Assembly: GCA_913031575.1 (NCBI GenBank) | Contig: CAJWEV010000013.1 | Span: 1 to 47,236 of the forward strand | From: an uncultured Halieaceae bacterium | GTDB lineage: Bacteria > Pseudomonadota > Gammaproteobacteria > Pseudomonadales > Halieaceae | Length of the DNA stretch: 47,236 nucleotides | Direction of reading: 5' to 3' | Part shown: piece by piece, positions 17,595-26,038 of the stretch | Layout of the letters: each line of letters starts with the position of its first letter | How positions within the stretch are numbered: the first letter of the stretch is position 1 | Position numbers and translations under genes: made by a program | The notes under the pieces: generated by a model | What the model was told of the DNA's origin: nothing | Databases searched by the model: none | What the model saw: only the letters and a program-made list of their open reading frames with translations

Positions 17595-19568
17595 ATGCGA
17601 TCCGCTGAAGACCTTTACGAACAGATAAAAGTCGCCTTACAAAATGGTGATGCGGAAACCGCGCGCCAGTTAGCGGCAGAAGCGCGAGAGCTTGCTCACG
17701 ATGATTCGCGATTTGTTTTGATGCATGGTGTTGCGCTTCGACGCAACGGTCAGAACAAAGCGGCGGAGCCTTTACTGCGTCAAATACTCGTAGAAGCGGA
17801 AAATCTGGTGCTGGCACACCACGAGCTTGGCCTTGCGCTAAAAGGACAAGGCAGGTTGTCAGAGGCCATCGTCTCCCTGGAGACTGCTGTGCGTTTGCAG
17901 CCAAATTTGAAGACGGCGTGGCGCGACCTTTATGAGCTGCGAGCCTCAGAGGGTGACGATGTCGCAGCTGCCGATGCTTACCGACGATCCCTAGGAAGCC
18001 AGCAGGGCCTTGATCCACTCCTGACTCAGGTGCTTGATTTGATGCAAGCGGGTCGTTTGGGTGTCGCTGAGGGTGTTTGTCGAGAGTACTTGAAACGACG
18101 CCCCCACGATGTGGATGCTATTCGCTTACTGGCTGAAATCGGAATTACTCTGGGAATGTTAGATGAGTCCATCGTGTTGCTCGAGCGCTGCTTGGAGCTC
18201 GCGCCAAACTTCACCATCGCTCAGGCGAACTATGCGACAGCGCTAGCACGTCGGCAGCGATTTGATGAAGCGCTGGACAGGACCGGGCGACTCCAAATTG
18301 AGCAGCCTGGCAATCTCTCGCACAAGGTCCAGCACGCATCAATCCTCGCGATGGCTGGTCGTTTCGAGCCGGCGCACGAAAAATTCGAAGAGGTGCTTAC
18401 CTACATCCCGGATAATGCGCGCATTTTGACCAGTTACGGTCACTCTCTGCGTTACGGTGGACGTGGTGATGATGCCGCGGTCGCCTATCAGAGAGCCATA
18501 ACCGCAGAGCCTCATGCGGGTGAGGCGTATTGGAGTCTCGCGAATCTAAAAACCTTTAAATTTGACGATTCGCAACTCGATGGCATGCGCGAGCGCTACG
18601 CTTCCATGGAAAAGTTGAGCAGCGATCGTTATCACCTTGCCTTCGCTTTGGGTAAGGCCCTGGAGGATAGGGGTGACTACGCCGAATCATTTGCTGCCTA
18701 TGCCGACGGTAACAGTATTAAAAACACCTTTAGCTCCTATACCACCGAGCGTACCTCGGATGAGGTAGCTAGTATGATCAAGCACTGCCCCGTGGGGTTC
18801 TTTGAGCCCGGCGGCCATAGCTCTAATGAGCCGATTTTTATTTTGGGTTTGCCCCGAGCGGGGTCAACGCTCCTGGAGCAGATTTTGGCAAGTCACTCGT
18901 CGGTCGAGGCCACCGCCGAGCTTCCGCTGATTAGTCAGATTGCCGGTGAATTGGGGGGTGGGCGTCGACGATCCGAGCAGAATCTCTACCCGCAGTGTTT
19001 AACGTCGATGAGTCAAGATCAGCGCGAGGCGCTTGGTCAGCGCTATTTAGATGGCGCTAGCACTTATCGGACGGATAAGCCTTTCTTTATCGACAAGATG
19101 CCCAATAACTGGGTCCACATTGGCCTAATTAAAACTATTCTCCCTAACGCAACCATAATCGACGCGCGGCGGCACCCCATGGCGGCCTGCTTTGCGAACT
19201 TCAAACAGCTCTTCGCGCGCGGGCAGGAATTTACATACGGACTCGAGGAGATTGGTCACTACTACGCAGACTATCTGCATCTGATGGATCACTGGCATTC
19301 GGTGCTTCCGCAAGGGTTGATGACAGTGCAATACGAAACCGTGGTGGAAGACCTCGAACGACAGGTAAGGGCACTGTTGGAGCACTGTAATCTCCCCTTT
19401 GAGGAGCAGTGTCTGCGCTATTACGAGAAGGACAGGGCGGTGCGCACGGCCAGTTCAGAGCAGGTTCGACAGCCCATTTACCGCGACGCCCTCTCGGTGT
19501 GGCAGCGATACGAGGCGCACCTGGACCCATTGAAAGCAGTGCTTGATGAGCGAGGCGTCGCGTACTAA
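17595..19568 (+). CDS. TPR-repeat sulfotransferase
   Basis: The 657-residue protein has about 370 N-terminal residues of TPR helices (for example HHELGLALKGQGRLSEAIVS and ANYATALARRQRFDEALDR). A C-terminal sulfotransferase domain follows: the PAPS 5'-phosphosulfate loop is ILGLPRAGSTLLEQILASH (about 416-434), and the 3'-phosphate contact is near IDARRHPMAACFANFKQLFA. The enzyme would transfer sulfate from PAPS to a peptide, glycan or small molecule, with the TPR part probably holding the acceptor. This TPR-plus-sulfotransferase arrangement is common in marine proteobacteria. There is no signal peptide. It follows the receptor terminator and appears to be transcribed alone. Confidence 0.9.
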   Translation: MRSAEDLYEQIKVALQNGDAETARQLAAEARELAHDDSRFVLMHGVALRRNGQNKAAEPLLRQILVEAENLVLAHHELGLALKGQGRLSEAIVSLETAVRLQPNLKTAWRDLYELRASEGDDVAAADAYRRSLGSQQGLDPLLTQVLDLMQAGRLGVAEGVCREYLKRRPHDVDAIRLLAEIGITLGMLDESIVLLERCLELAPNFTIAQANYATALARRQRFDEALDRTGRLQIEQPGNLSHKVQHASILAMAGRFEPAHEKFEEVLTYIPDNARILTSYGHSLRYGGRGDDAAVAYQRAITAEPHAGEAYWSLANLKTFKFDDSQLDGMRERYASMEKLSSDRYHLAFALGKALEDRGDYAESFAAYADGNSIKNTFSSYTTERTSDEVASMIKHCPVGFFEPGGHSSNEPIFILGLPRAGSTLLEQILASHSSVEATAELPLISQIAGELGGGRRRSEQNLYPQCLTSMSQDQREALGQRYLDGASTYRTDKPFFIDKMPNNWVHIGLIKTILPNATIIDARRHPMAACFANFKQLFARGQEFTYGLEEIGHYYADYLHLMDHWHSVLPQGLMTVQYETVVEDLERQVRALLEHCNLPFEEQCLRYYEKDRAVRTASSEQVRQPIYRDALSVWQRYEAHLDPLKAVLDERGVAY

Positions 19569-19612
19569 AGCGGGCGCTTCATAAAAAGTGCTTTGGAGTC
19601 GCCCTAAATTTG

Positions 19613-19652
19613 CTCCAAACAAATCTCTCCAAACAAATCACTCCCAAAAGTC
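19613..19652. repeat. Short tandem repeat upstream of the BCCT gene
   Basis: CTCCAAACAAATCT (19613-19626) is followed directly by CTCCAAACAAATCA (19627-19640), 13 of 14 bases identical, and then a degenerate third unit CTCCCAAAAGTC (19641-19652). It sits in the 177-bp gap between the sulfotransferase and the BCCT carrier. It may be a site for a regulator or simple slippage; the sequence does not say which. Confidence 0.75.
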
Positions 19653-19745
19653 GCCCCAACACAGGCGCGAGAAATCAGGCGTGAAAACAGCGCACAAAGT
19701 AGGCTACCCTGTGGTGACACGAAAACAATAACTCTGGGATGCGTT

Positions 19746-21263
19746 ATGACGCAGGCTGTAGATCGCGTTAACTTCATTTTGACCCTTTCTGTCATGCTAG
19801 CCATGGCGATACCGCTCCTGCTCTTCCCAGAGGCCAGTGCCCTGGCACTGCAAACAGCCTACAACTTTCTGGCCACTGAGCTGGGATGGTTATACATACT
19901 CACTGCGATCGTTGCTTTCGGGGCTGTTCTATTTATTGCGTTCGGTCCCTATGCTCATGTGCGGCTGGGCGATGACACACCTGAGTTCAGCACTGCCAGC
20001 TGGATTGCCATGCTCTTCGCAGCCGGTATTGGCGCCGGCATGATGTACTGGGCGTCAATCGAATGGGCGTTTTATGTCGATGCGCCGCCGTTTGGTGCTG
20101 AGCCCCGATCGCCTGAGGCCTACGTGTGGGCGTCTTCCTTTGGTCTGCACCACTGGGGGTTGGTTGCTTGGTCGTTTTACTGTCTTCCAACACTCGCCAT
20201 TGCCTATCCTTACTACGCGCGAGGGGTATCCAAGCTCAAGTACAGCATCTCGGCTCCACACTTTATCAAGGGTGGTGAATCGTCCATAGGTGCACGCCTC
20301 ATGGATAGTTTTTTCATGATTGCCTTGGTGGGTGGTATTGGTAGCTCACTAGGGTTCTCCACGCCCATGATTGCTGCGCTCATCTCGAGATTAACAGGGA
20401 TACCGGTAAGCTTTGAGATGGAGCTTTTTGTGGTGGCAGCCTGTGTCGCGATGTTTGGCACCAGCGTGTGGCTGGGCCTCAAGCGAGGCATCAAACGACT
20501 CAGCGACTTCAACATGGTGCTGGCATTCGTGATTTTGGTGTGCGTTCTCCTCGCCAGCGATACGGTCTTCCTGTTGAAAATGGCCATCAACTCGATTGGT
20601 CACACACTGCAAAACACTGTAGCCATGATGTTCTGGACAGATCCCATCAACGACACAGGTTTCATCGAAGACTGGACCATTTTCTACTGGGCCTGGTGGC
20701 TGGCCTACGGCCCCTTTATTGGTATTTTTGTGACGCGTATCTCCAAGGGCCGTTCGCTACGCGAGGTGGTGCTTGGAATGTTGGGCATGGGCTCGATGGG
20801 CGTTTGGTTGTTCTATCTCATCATTGGTAATCACAGCCTTGGACTGCAATTGAGTGGCGAGGTCGATGTGCTTGGCATCATGGCCGAGTCTGATGGTAGT
20901 CAGGCTATTATCGCTGGATTGGACGTCCTGCCGGGCGCAACGCTGTTCATCATTGCCTTCATTTTCCTGACCAGTATTTTCACGGCAACAACCTATGACA
21001 GTGCGTCTTATGTATTGTCAGCGAGTGCAACGAAGTCGCTCAAGCCTTCGGAAGATCCGGCTCGATGGCATCGTGTGTTCTGGGCCTTTGCCATTACGGT
21101 CTTACCGATAGGCCTCATGTACGCTGGCGGCCTTAAAACCGCGCAGACGGTGGTTCTCGTGGTGTCGTTACCTCTAGTATTTACCTTCTGGTTGTCGGGC
21201 ATCTCGTTATTCAAATCACTCAAGGAAGATCACGGTGAAGCTCGAGACACTTCAGCCACCTAA
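19746..21263 (+). CDS. BCCT family transporter (betaine/carnitine/choline type)
   Basis: The 505-residue length and twelve-helix layout are normal for the family. The helix 3 glycine segment is GIGAG (94-98). The helix 4 aromatic set is HWGLVAWSFY (Trp137, Trp142, Tyr145). Helix 8 reads FYWAWWLAYGPFIGIFVTRI, with Tyr where many members have the last Trp. The later TATTYDSASYVLSA is the helix 10 signature. These carriers import quaternary ammonium or sulfonium solutes (betaine, choline, DMSP) with Na+ or H+. The lack of a methionine in the glycine segment leaves the coupling ion uncertain. An SDR gene and an esterase follow on the same strand, 51 bp downstream, likely in one operon. Confidence 0.92.
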   Translation: MTQAVDRVNFILTLSVMLAMAIPLLLFPEASALALQTAYNFLATELGWLYILTAIVAFGAVLFIAFGPYAHVRLGDDTPEFSTASWIAMLFAAGIGAGMMYWASIEWAFYVDAPPFGAEPRSPEAYVWASSFGLHHWGLVAWSFYCLPTLAIAYPYYARGVSKLKYSISAPHFIKGGESSIGARLMDSFFMIALVGGIGSSLGFSTPMIAALISRLTGIPVSFEMELFVVAACVAMFGTSVWLGLKRGIKRLSDFNMVLAFVILVCVLLASDTVFLLKMAINSIGHTLQNTVAMMFWTDPINDTGFIEDWTIFYWAWWLAYGPFIGIFVTRISKGRSLREVVLGMLGMGSMGVWLFYLIIGNHSLGLQLSGEVDVLGIMAESDGSQAIIAGLDVLPGATLFIIAFIFLTSIFTATTYDSASYVLSASATKSLKPSEDPARWHRVFWAFAITVLPIGLMYAGGLKTAQTVVLVVSLPLVFTFWLSGISLFKSLKEDHGEARDTSAT

Positions 21264-21314
21264 GGGTGTGGGCTCGGCACTCGTCGCAGGATACGCTGTG
21301 GCGCAGGTGAGGCC

Positions 21315-22100
21315 ATGAGTGATCAGCCGGTTGCCATCGTTACTGGCGGTGCCTCTGGCATTGGGCTTGGCATTGCTGCGACGTTGATTGCCGACCGTTA
21401 TGACGTATTTGTACTCGATAATAATTTGCACCACGTCGATAACTACAACGCCAGCCATCCGCTGTCGCGCGCACAAGTATGTGATGTGTCTGATGCTGCG
21501 GCAGTCGCCACCGAGGTTGATGGCGTGCTTCATGTGGTGGGCAGGATTGATCTTCTCGTAAATAATGCCGGGATCTCAGGCCCCACGGCGCCCGTCGAGG
21601 CCGTGGATCCATCGGAGTGGCAGAAGACCTTAGACGTTGGCTTAACTGGAGCTTTTAATGTGACAAGGTCTGTCGCGCCAATCATGAAGGCGCAGTCATC
21701 GGGTGCCATTGTCAACATAGCCTCGAATGCGGGTCTCATGGGTTGCCCGAATCGATCAGCCTATGTGGCGGCTAAGTGGGGCTTGATCGGACTGACCAAA
21801 ACTTGGGCGATCGAACTGGGGCCTCACAAGGTGCGTGTGAATGCACTCTGTCCCGCCAGCGTTGATGGTGCCCGTATTGAGGCGGTCATGGCACGTGACG
21901 CAGAGGAGCGTGGTGTTTCTGTCGGAGAGATTCGACAGATTTATGAACGTCAAAGCTCGCTTCAAAGCTTTACGCGCGTCGAGGATATTGCCTCGATGGT
22001 CTGTTACCTCGCGAGTGATGCGGCGGTGAGAATCTCGGGTCAGGCCATTGGGCTCGACGGTCACACTGAAACCTTAGGTAACTCCCATGGTGAACCATAA
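21315..22100 (+). CDS. SDR family NAD(P)-dependent oxidoreductase
   Basis: The 261-residue classical short-chain dehydrogenase has the cofactor loop VTGGASGIGLGIA (9-21), NNAGIS (83-88), catalytic Ser137 in NIASNAG, and the Y-x-x-x-K pair Tyr150/Lys154 in SAYVAAKWG. Asp35, after the second strand, suggests NAD rather than NADP, though the segment is short and this is tentative. The substrate is an unknown alcohol or ketone. It follows the BCCT gene and overlaps the esterase gene by 14 bp, so all three are probably expressed together on an imported compound. Confidence 0.9.
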   Translation: MSDQPVAIVTGGASGIGLGIAATLIADRYDVFVLDNNLHHVDNYNASHPLSRAQVCDVSDAAAVATEVDGVLHVVGRIDLLVNNAGISGPTAPVEAVDPSEWQKTLDVGLTGAFNVTRSVAPIMKAQSSGAIVNIASNAGLMGCPNRSAYVAAKWGLIGLTKTWAIELGPHKVRVNALCPASVDGARIEAVMARDAEERGVSVGEIRQIYERQSSLQSFTRVEDIASMVCYLASDAAVRISGQAIGLDGHTETLGNSHGEP

Positions 22101-23706
22101 TCTTTCCAATGCGCAGCGGCCTCAGCAAGGTCCTGCGTCACTCTGTAAATACCTGCTTCGACCGTTAATCATCCTATGGGCTGCGTTCCTTGTTAGTTGT
22201 GACTCTGCAACACAAAAGCCGTCGGTTGAGGCATCAGGGACCCGTTACCTTGGCATTGAACAAGGCTCAGGTGTGCAGGCATTTTTGGGTATTCCGTTTG
22301 CCGAGCCACCGGTGAATGAACTGCGTTGGGAGCGTCCGGTTCCAATTCAGGGCTCTCTCGACGAGGTCGACGCAACTCAGTTCAAGCCGGCCTGTATGCA
22401 AACCGGGAGTGGGCTCGCCTGGTATCACGGCATGATGTCGCGTGTAGGCGTTGATCCCAGTCTCATGGAAGGACCGGAGTACTCTGAGGACTGCCTTTAT
22501 TTGAATGTGTGGACTGCCGGTGATCAGTCCGAGCTAAAGCCTGTGCTTGTCTTTATTCACGGCGGCTCGAATACCGGGGGTTGGAGCTACGAGCCCAACT
22601 ACCATGGACATGCGCTTGCCGAGAGAGGGGTGGTAGTCGTCACAGTAGCCTATCGGTTAGGCATCTTTGGCTGGTTAAGTCATCCGGATATGGCCATACG
22701 CAATCCGGGTTTGCATGACCTGATCGTTGCGCTTGATTGGGTCAACGCAAACATCGGCGCTTTCGGTGGGGATCCCAATCGTGTCGTCGTCTCAGGTGAA
22801 TCCGCAGGCGCGGACAATGCGCTTCATCTAGCGCTCGCACCGGCCATGGCTGGCAAGCTAGCGGGGGTAATACATCAAAGTGCAGGCTGGTCAGTGACGA
22901 GTACCTTAAAACCCGAGGATGGGTTTGCTTTGGGTGAAGCCTTGGCCGAGTATCATCTGGGCGCCGACGGTACTTTTGCTGACTTGAAACAGATATCGGC
23001 TGCTGAACTACTCGATTCGCAGATTGATGTGTTCAGTGGACATTATTTTAGTCCTATCCCAGACCCCGAGACTTTACCGGTGTCGCTTGAACAAACAGTG
23101 GCCGGTGACTCACTGCCGGTGCTGAATCTCATTATCGGATCGAATCGCAATGAGTCGTTGATGTATATCCCTGATGGAGCGGTGCTGACGAATTATCTTG
23201 AGGGCTATTTTCCGCCGGAAAACTGGGAAGACATCAAGGCCATACTCGGTGGTGACTTGTCAGAGCTCGCACAAATGGATCGACTGCGATCGGCCGTGCA
23301 GTACACCTGTCCAAGCCTTGCGCTAGCCCAAGCCACTCAGGAAGCCGGAGGGGCTGCTTACGTGTATCGATTTGACCGGGTTCGTGAAGGTTTTGATGCC
23401 ATTGGTGCCTACCACGGCGCAGAGCTGCCTTACGTCTTTGATACCCACGACCCGTGGATGCCTACCAGCGCGGTTGATCTTAAGATCACCGATGCGGTGG
23501 TCGACTATTGGGTGGCGTTCTTAACGAGTAGCTCCCCGAATGAATCTCAATCTGGCGATTCAGAAATCACTGACGCGACATGGCCCGCTTGGACTCAACA
23601 GCAACAGGCACTTGTCATCGCGGATGAGGTCTCGACCCAGACGCACCCCGATGCGGCGCTCTGCGAGTTTCTCAATGCGGCACAAGTCGCGAGTGCACGT
23701 CACTGA
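22087..23706 (+). CDS. Carboxylesterase family lipoprotein (type B esterase)
   Basis: The 539-residue alpha/beta hydrolase has an N-terminal hydrophobic segment ending in the lipobox LVSC (Cys38), so it is probably a lipoprotein. The fold signatures are GIPFAEPP, EDCLYLNVW and FIHGGSNTGG, which forms the oxyanion hole. The nucleophile is Ser239 in VVSGESAGADN, and the catalytic His is in AYHGAELPYVF. Type B carboxylesterases cleave esters of many kinds; the substrate is unknown. The ATG lies inside the end of the SDR gene (14-bp overlap). A second, diverged lipoprotein carboxylesterase is at 28352, so the region carries two surface or periplasmic esterases. Confidence 0.9.
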   Translation: MVNHNLSNAQRPQQGPASLCKYLLRPLIILWAAFLVSCDSATQKPSVEASGTRYLGIEQGSGVQAFLGIPFAEPPVNELRWERPVPIQGSLDEVDATQFKPACMQTGSGLAWYHGMMSRVGVDPSLMEGPEYSEDCLYLNVWTAGDQSELKPVLVFIHGGSNTGGWSYEPNYHGHALAERGVVVVTVAYRLGIFGWLSHPDMAIRNPGLHDLIVALDWVNANIGAFGGDPNRVVVSGESAGADNALHLALAPAMAGKLAGVIHQSAGWSVTSTLKPEDGFALGEALAEYHLGADGTFADLKQISAAELLDSQIDVFSGHYFSPIPDPETLPVSLEQTVAGDSLPVLNLIIGSNRNESLMYIPDGAVLTNYLEGYFPPENWEDIKAILGGDLSELAQMDRLRSAVQYTCPSLALAQATQEAGGAAYVYRFDRVREGFDAIGAYHGAELPYVFDTHDPWMPTSAVDLKITDAVVDYWVAFLTSSSPNESQSGDSEITDATWPAWTQQQQALVIADEVSTQTHPDAALCEFLNAAQVASARH

Positions 23707-25241
23707 CTCGAGGTGATGAACTCCACTAGTGCCGTGACTTCCTGGTCGGTCAGTTGCTCTGCGTAGGCAGGCATTGCCCCAACCCCATGAGCGATAGCCG
23801 TTCGAATTCGACGCGCGTCGGGTTTGAGCGCATCGAGATCGGGTCCTATAACACCTTTGGCACCTGCGGCTTCAAGGCTGTGACAGACGCCGCAAGGTGG
23901 ATTGGCAGTTTCTACAAACAAGCGCTTTCCTAAACCGCCTTTGTCGCTCGCCCTGTCGATTTCCTTGCTAGACACACCGGCAGCGGCTGCGATGCCCGTA
24001 TTCGTTTTAGAAATGGCAGTACGTTGCTCGTTCATCGCTTGTGTGCTGACTTCGATGGCTAATCCGTGATCACGCCAGCCGTTATGGCCATAGCCGCGAT
24101 GATTAGCGGGGAAGTGCTCGGGTTGGCTCTCACCCGCCGTATCGGTGGCCTTGCTTACGAGCAAATGGTTACCTGCTACAAGATTGGCCTCGAGTGAAAA
24201 TGTCCGCCAAGCATTGGGCCCGAGGTCAGGACCGTACAGGTTAGCGCGCTGCCAGCTTGCGCCACCGTCCAGCGAAACATCAACGTGGTCGATTCCGCGT
24301 TCGCCAGAGAACGCCACACCAAAAAGCTGATGTCTGCCTGGAGGCAGTGTCTTCAAATCCGCACCCGGTCCGTTGAGCCAGGATTTCACAGGCATTCGGT
24401 ACATCGAAGGATGGGTCGCGTTTCCGCTCTCGCCGACAGCGCGCAATCGGTAGCCAGACTGTTGGATCTTATGATCTGACTCATTGACTGAGGCGGCGAG
24501 CCGCTTCACCCACTTGACGTTATTCACGCCGAAATAGCCGGGGACAAGCAATCGCACGGGGCCGCCATGCACAAGGGGTAAGGGCTCGCCGTTCATTTCC
24601 CATACCAATAGACAGTCGTCGAGCCCTTTATCGATGGGCACCGATCGCTCGACAGCCACTGAGCTCGGATCGATTCCGTCCGGTAACAGTTCGCCGCCGG
24701 TAGCGGTGATGAAGCGCGCTTCAGTCTGCGTGCCACCTAGATGTTCAAAAACGGTAGAGAGTTTGACGCCCGTCCACAGCGCACACCCTGCAGCGCCAAC
24801 ACCCCAGGGTGAGCCTGACGGTGAATGGTCAAAAAAGGCGCGTCCGTTACCCGAGCACTGAAGCACGCTAGCGATTGTGGTGGTCGGCAAGGCTTTGAGC
24901 TCAGCAAGGCTGAGGGTGGTTGAAGGGTCGGCTCTCTGTCCAGCCCCTTCGATGGCGACTGTCCAAAGGTCTCGGTCAGCAACAATCCGCGACTCTGGCA
25001 TGGGCAGATTATTGCGCACGAAAAATTGCGAAATAGCGGTGATGGGTCCCTGTCCGTAGGCGCTGCGCAGCGTCTCTAGCGCCAGCGGTAGGTCGTTGTG
25101 TTCAATGAAGTCACTCGATGCTTTGTTGGCGGGTAGCAGCCGCTTCACTGCAGACAGCGACACCTGCGGTAGCAGAACAGCGGTCGCTGCCAGTACCTTA
25201 AGGAGTCGTCGCCGTGACGGTGTTTTCCAAGTCGAGGACAT
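23700..25241 (-). CDS. Sulfite oxidase-like molybdopterin enzyme fused to a C-terminal cytochrome c domain
   Basis: The 513-residue protein starts with a twin-arginine signal SRRRLLKVLAA (residues 9-19), so it is exported folded. The Moco domain has the metal-binding Cys129 in SVLQCSGNGRAFF and LVHGGPVRLLVPGYFG. A Moco dimerisation domain follows (VDVSLDGGASWQRANL). The last 70 residues are a single-heme cytochrome c with CGVCH at 450-454 and the likely distal Met in GAMPAY (about 491). It would oxidise sulfite or a related sulfur compound in the periplasm and pass electrons straight to its own heme. In SorAB the heme is a separate subunit. Its stop overlaps the 3' end of the convergent esterase by 7 bp. 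Confidence 0.88.
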   Translation of the reverse strand: MSSTWKTPSRRRLLKVLAATAVLLPQVSLSAVKRLLPANKASSDFIEHNDLPLALETLRSAYGQGPITAISQFFVRNNLPMPESRIVADRDLWTVAIEGAGQRADPSTTLSLAELKALPTTTIASVLQCSGNGRAFFDHSPSGSPWGVGAAGCALWTGVKLSTVFEHLGGTQTEARFITATGGELLPDGIDPSSVAVERSVPIDKGLDDCLLVWEMNGEPLPLVHGGPVRLLVPGYFGVNNVKWVKRLAASVNESDHKIQQSGYRLRAVGESGNATHPSMYRMPVKSWLNGPGADLKTLPPGRHQLFGVAFSGERGIDHVDVSLDGGASWQRANLYGPDLGPNAWRTFSLEANLVAGNHLLVSKATDTAGESQPEHFPANHRGYGHNGWRDHGLAIEVSTQAMNEQRTAISKTNTGIAAAAGVSSKEIDRASDKGGLGKRLFVETANPPCGVCHSLEAAGAKGVIGPDLDALKPDARRIRTAIAHGVGAMPAYAEQLTDQEVTALVEFITSSQ

Positions 25242-25325
25242 CGTATCTGCTCGCAGCCTTTTGTGTTTACAAGCCTGTTTTTATTAGTCAGTACGCGACG
25301 GGCTTTAACGCCGTGTGATCATACG

Positions 25326-25910
25326 TTACTGCAACAGAGCCCAAACGATGACGCCCAACGTCAATAAAATCAATGCTCGGTGCATGACAATGCTTTGCTC
25401 AAAGGCCCGACTCATCATGACACCCAGGCCGCACCAAACAACGGCAAAAAATACCTGCGCGACCAGAAAGCTGAGAGGAACGATCAATAGGCGTTCCGCG
25501 GCTGATTCAAAGCTGTCAGCGAATTGCGTGATGGCCAGCGTGGCCATCATCCAAGTCTTCGGACTGAGCGGGTGGACAATGCTCCCCGAGAGAAACGTAA
25601 AGCTAGCGTTAGCACTCCCGGGCTCGGGTGGCGTCCAATTGCGCAGTGCTAAATAGGCCATGTAGGCCGCGGAGCAATAGACAAATATCGTGGCGATGGT
25701 GGGATTAGCCTGAAGTAAACCCATAAGACCCAGACCCAACGCCACATTCAGAGCCAGTTTTCCTGCCGTCAGCCCCGCAATAAACGGCAAGGTGCGACCC
25801 AAACCTTGCTGCGCACCCGCCGTCATCAGCAGCATATTGGCGGGTCCGGGTGTGGACACCATGAGGATGATAAACATCCACAGCGGCAGGTATTGATCGA
25901 TCAGGTCCAC
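25326..25910 (-). CDS. LysE/RhtB family amino-acid exporter
   Basis: The 194-residue inner-membrane protein begins at a GTG at 25910 (MDLIDQYLPLWMFIILMVST). The open frame continues upstream to 26051, but that extension would overlap the acyl-CoA dehydrogenase start on the other strand and has no family-like sequence. Six hydrophobic segments are visible. The family signature STPGPANMLLMTAGAQQG lies near the N-terminus and SGSIVHPLSPKTWMMA in the centre. Members export amino acids or homoserine lactones. It lies leftward and is divergent from the acyl-CoA dehydrogenases. The GTG has only a weak ribosome site, so the start is uncertain. Confidence 0.84.
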   Translation of the reverse strand: MDLIDQYLPLWMFIILMVSTPGPANMLLMTAGAQQGLGRTLPFIAGLTAGKLALNVALGLGLMGLLQANPTIATIFVYCSAAYMAYLALRNWTPPEPGSANASFTFLSGSIVHPLSPKTWMMATLAITQFADSFESAAERLLIVPLSFLVAQVFFAVVWCGLGVMMSRAFEQSIVMHRALILLTLGVIVWALLQ

Positions 25911-26038
25911 GGCGATGAATGACTCGTTGGCTAGTGGAGCGCAGGATACGACAGATCGCTCATTTGCGTCAGTAAATGGGGCACGCCGGCAGGCTCGAGG
26001 ATGTGCTACTGTCGAAGAAAAACAATAGAGGTACGGCA

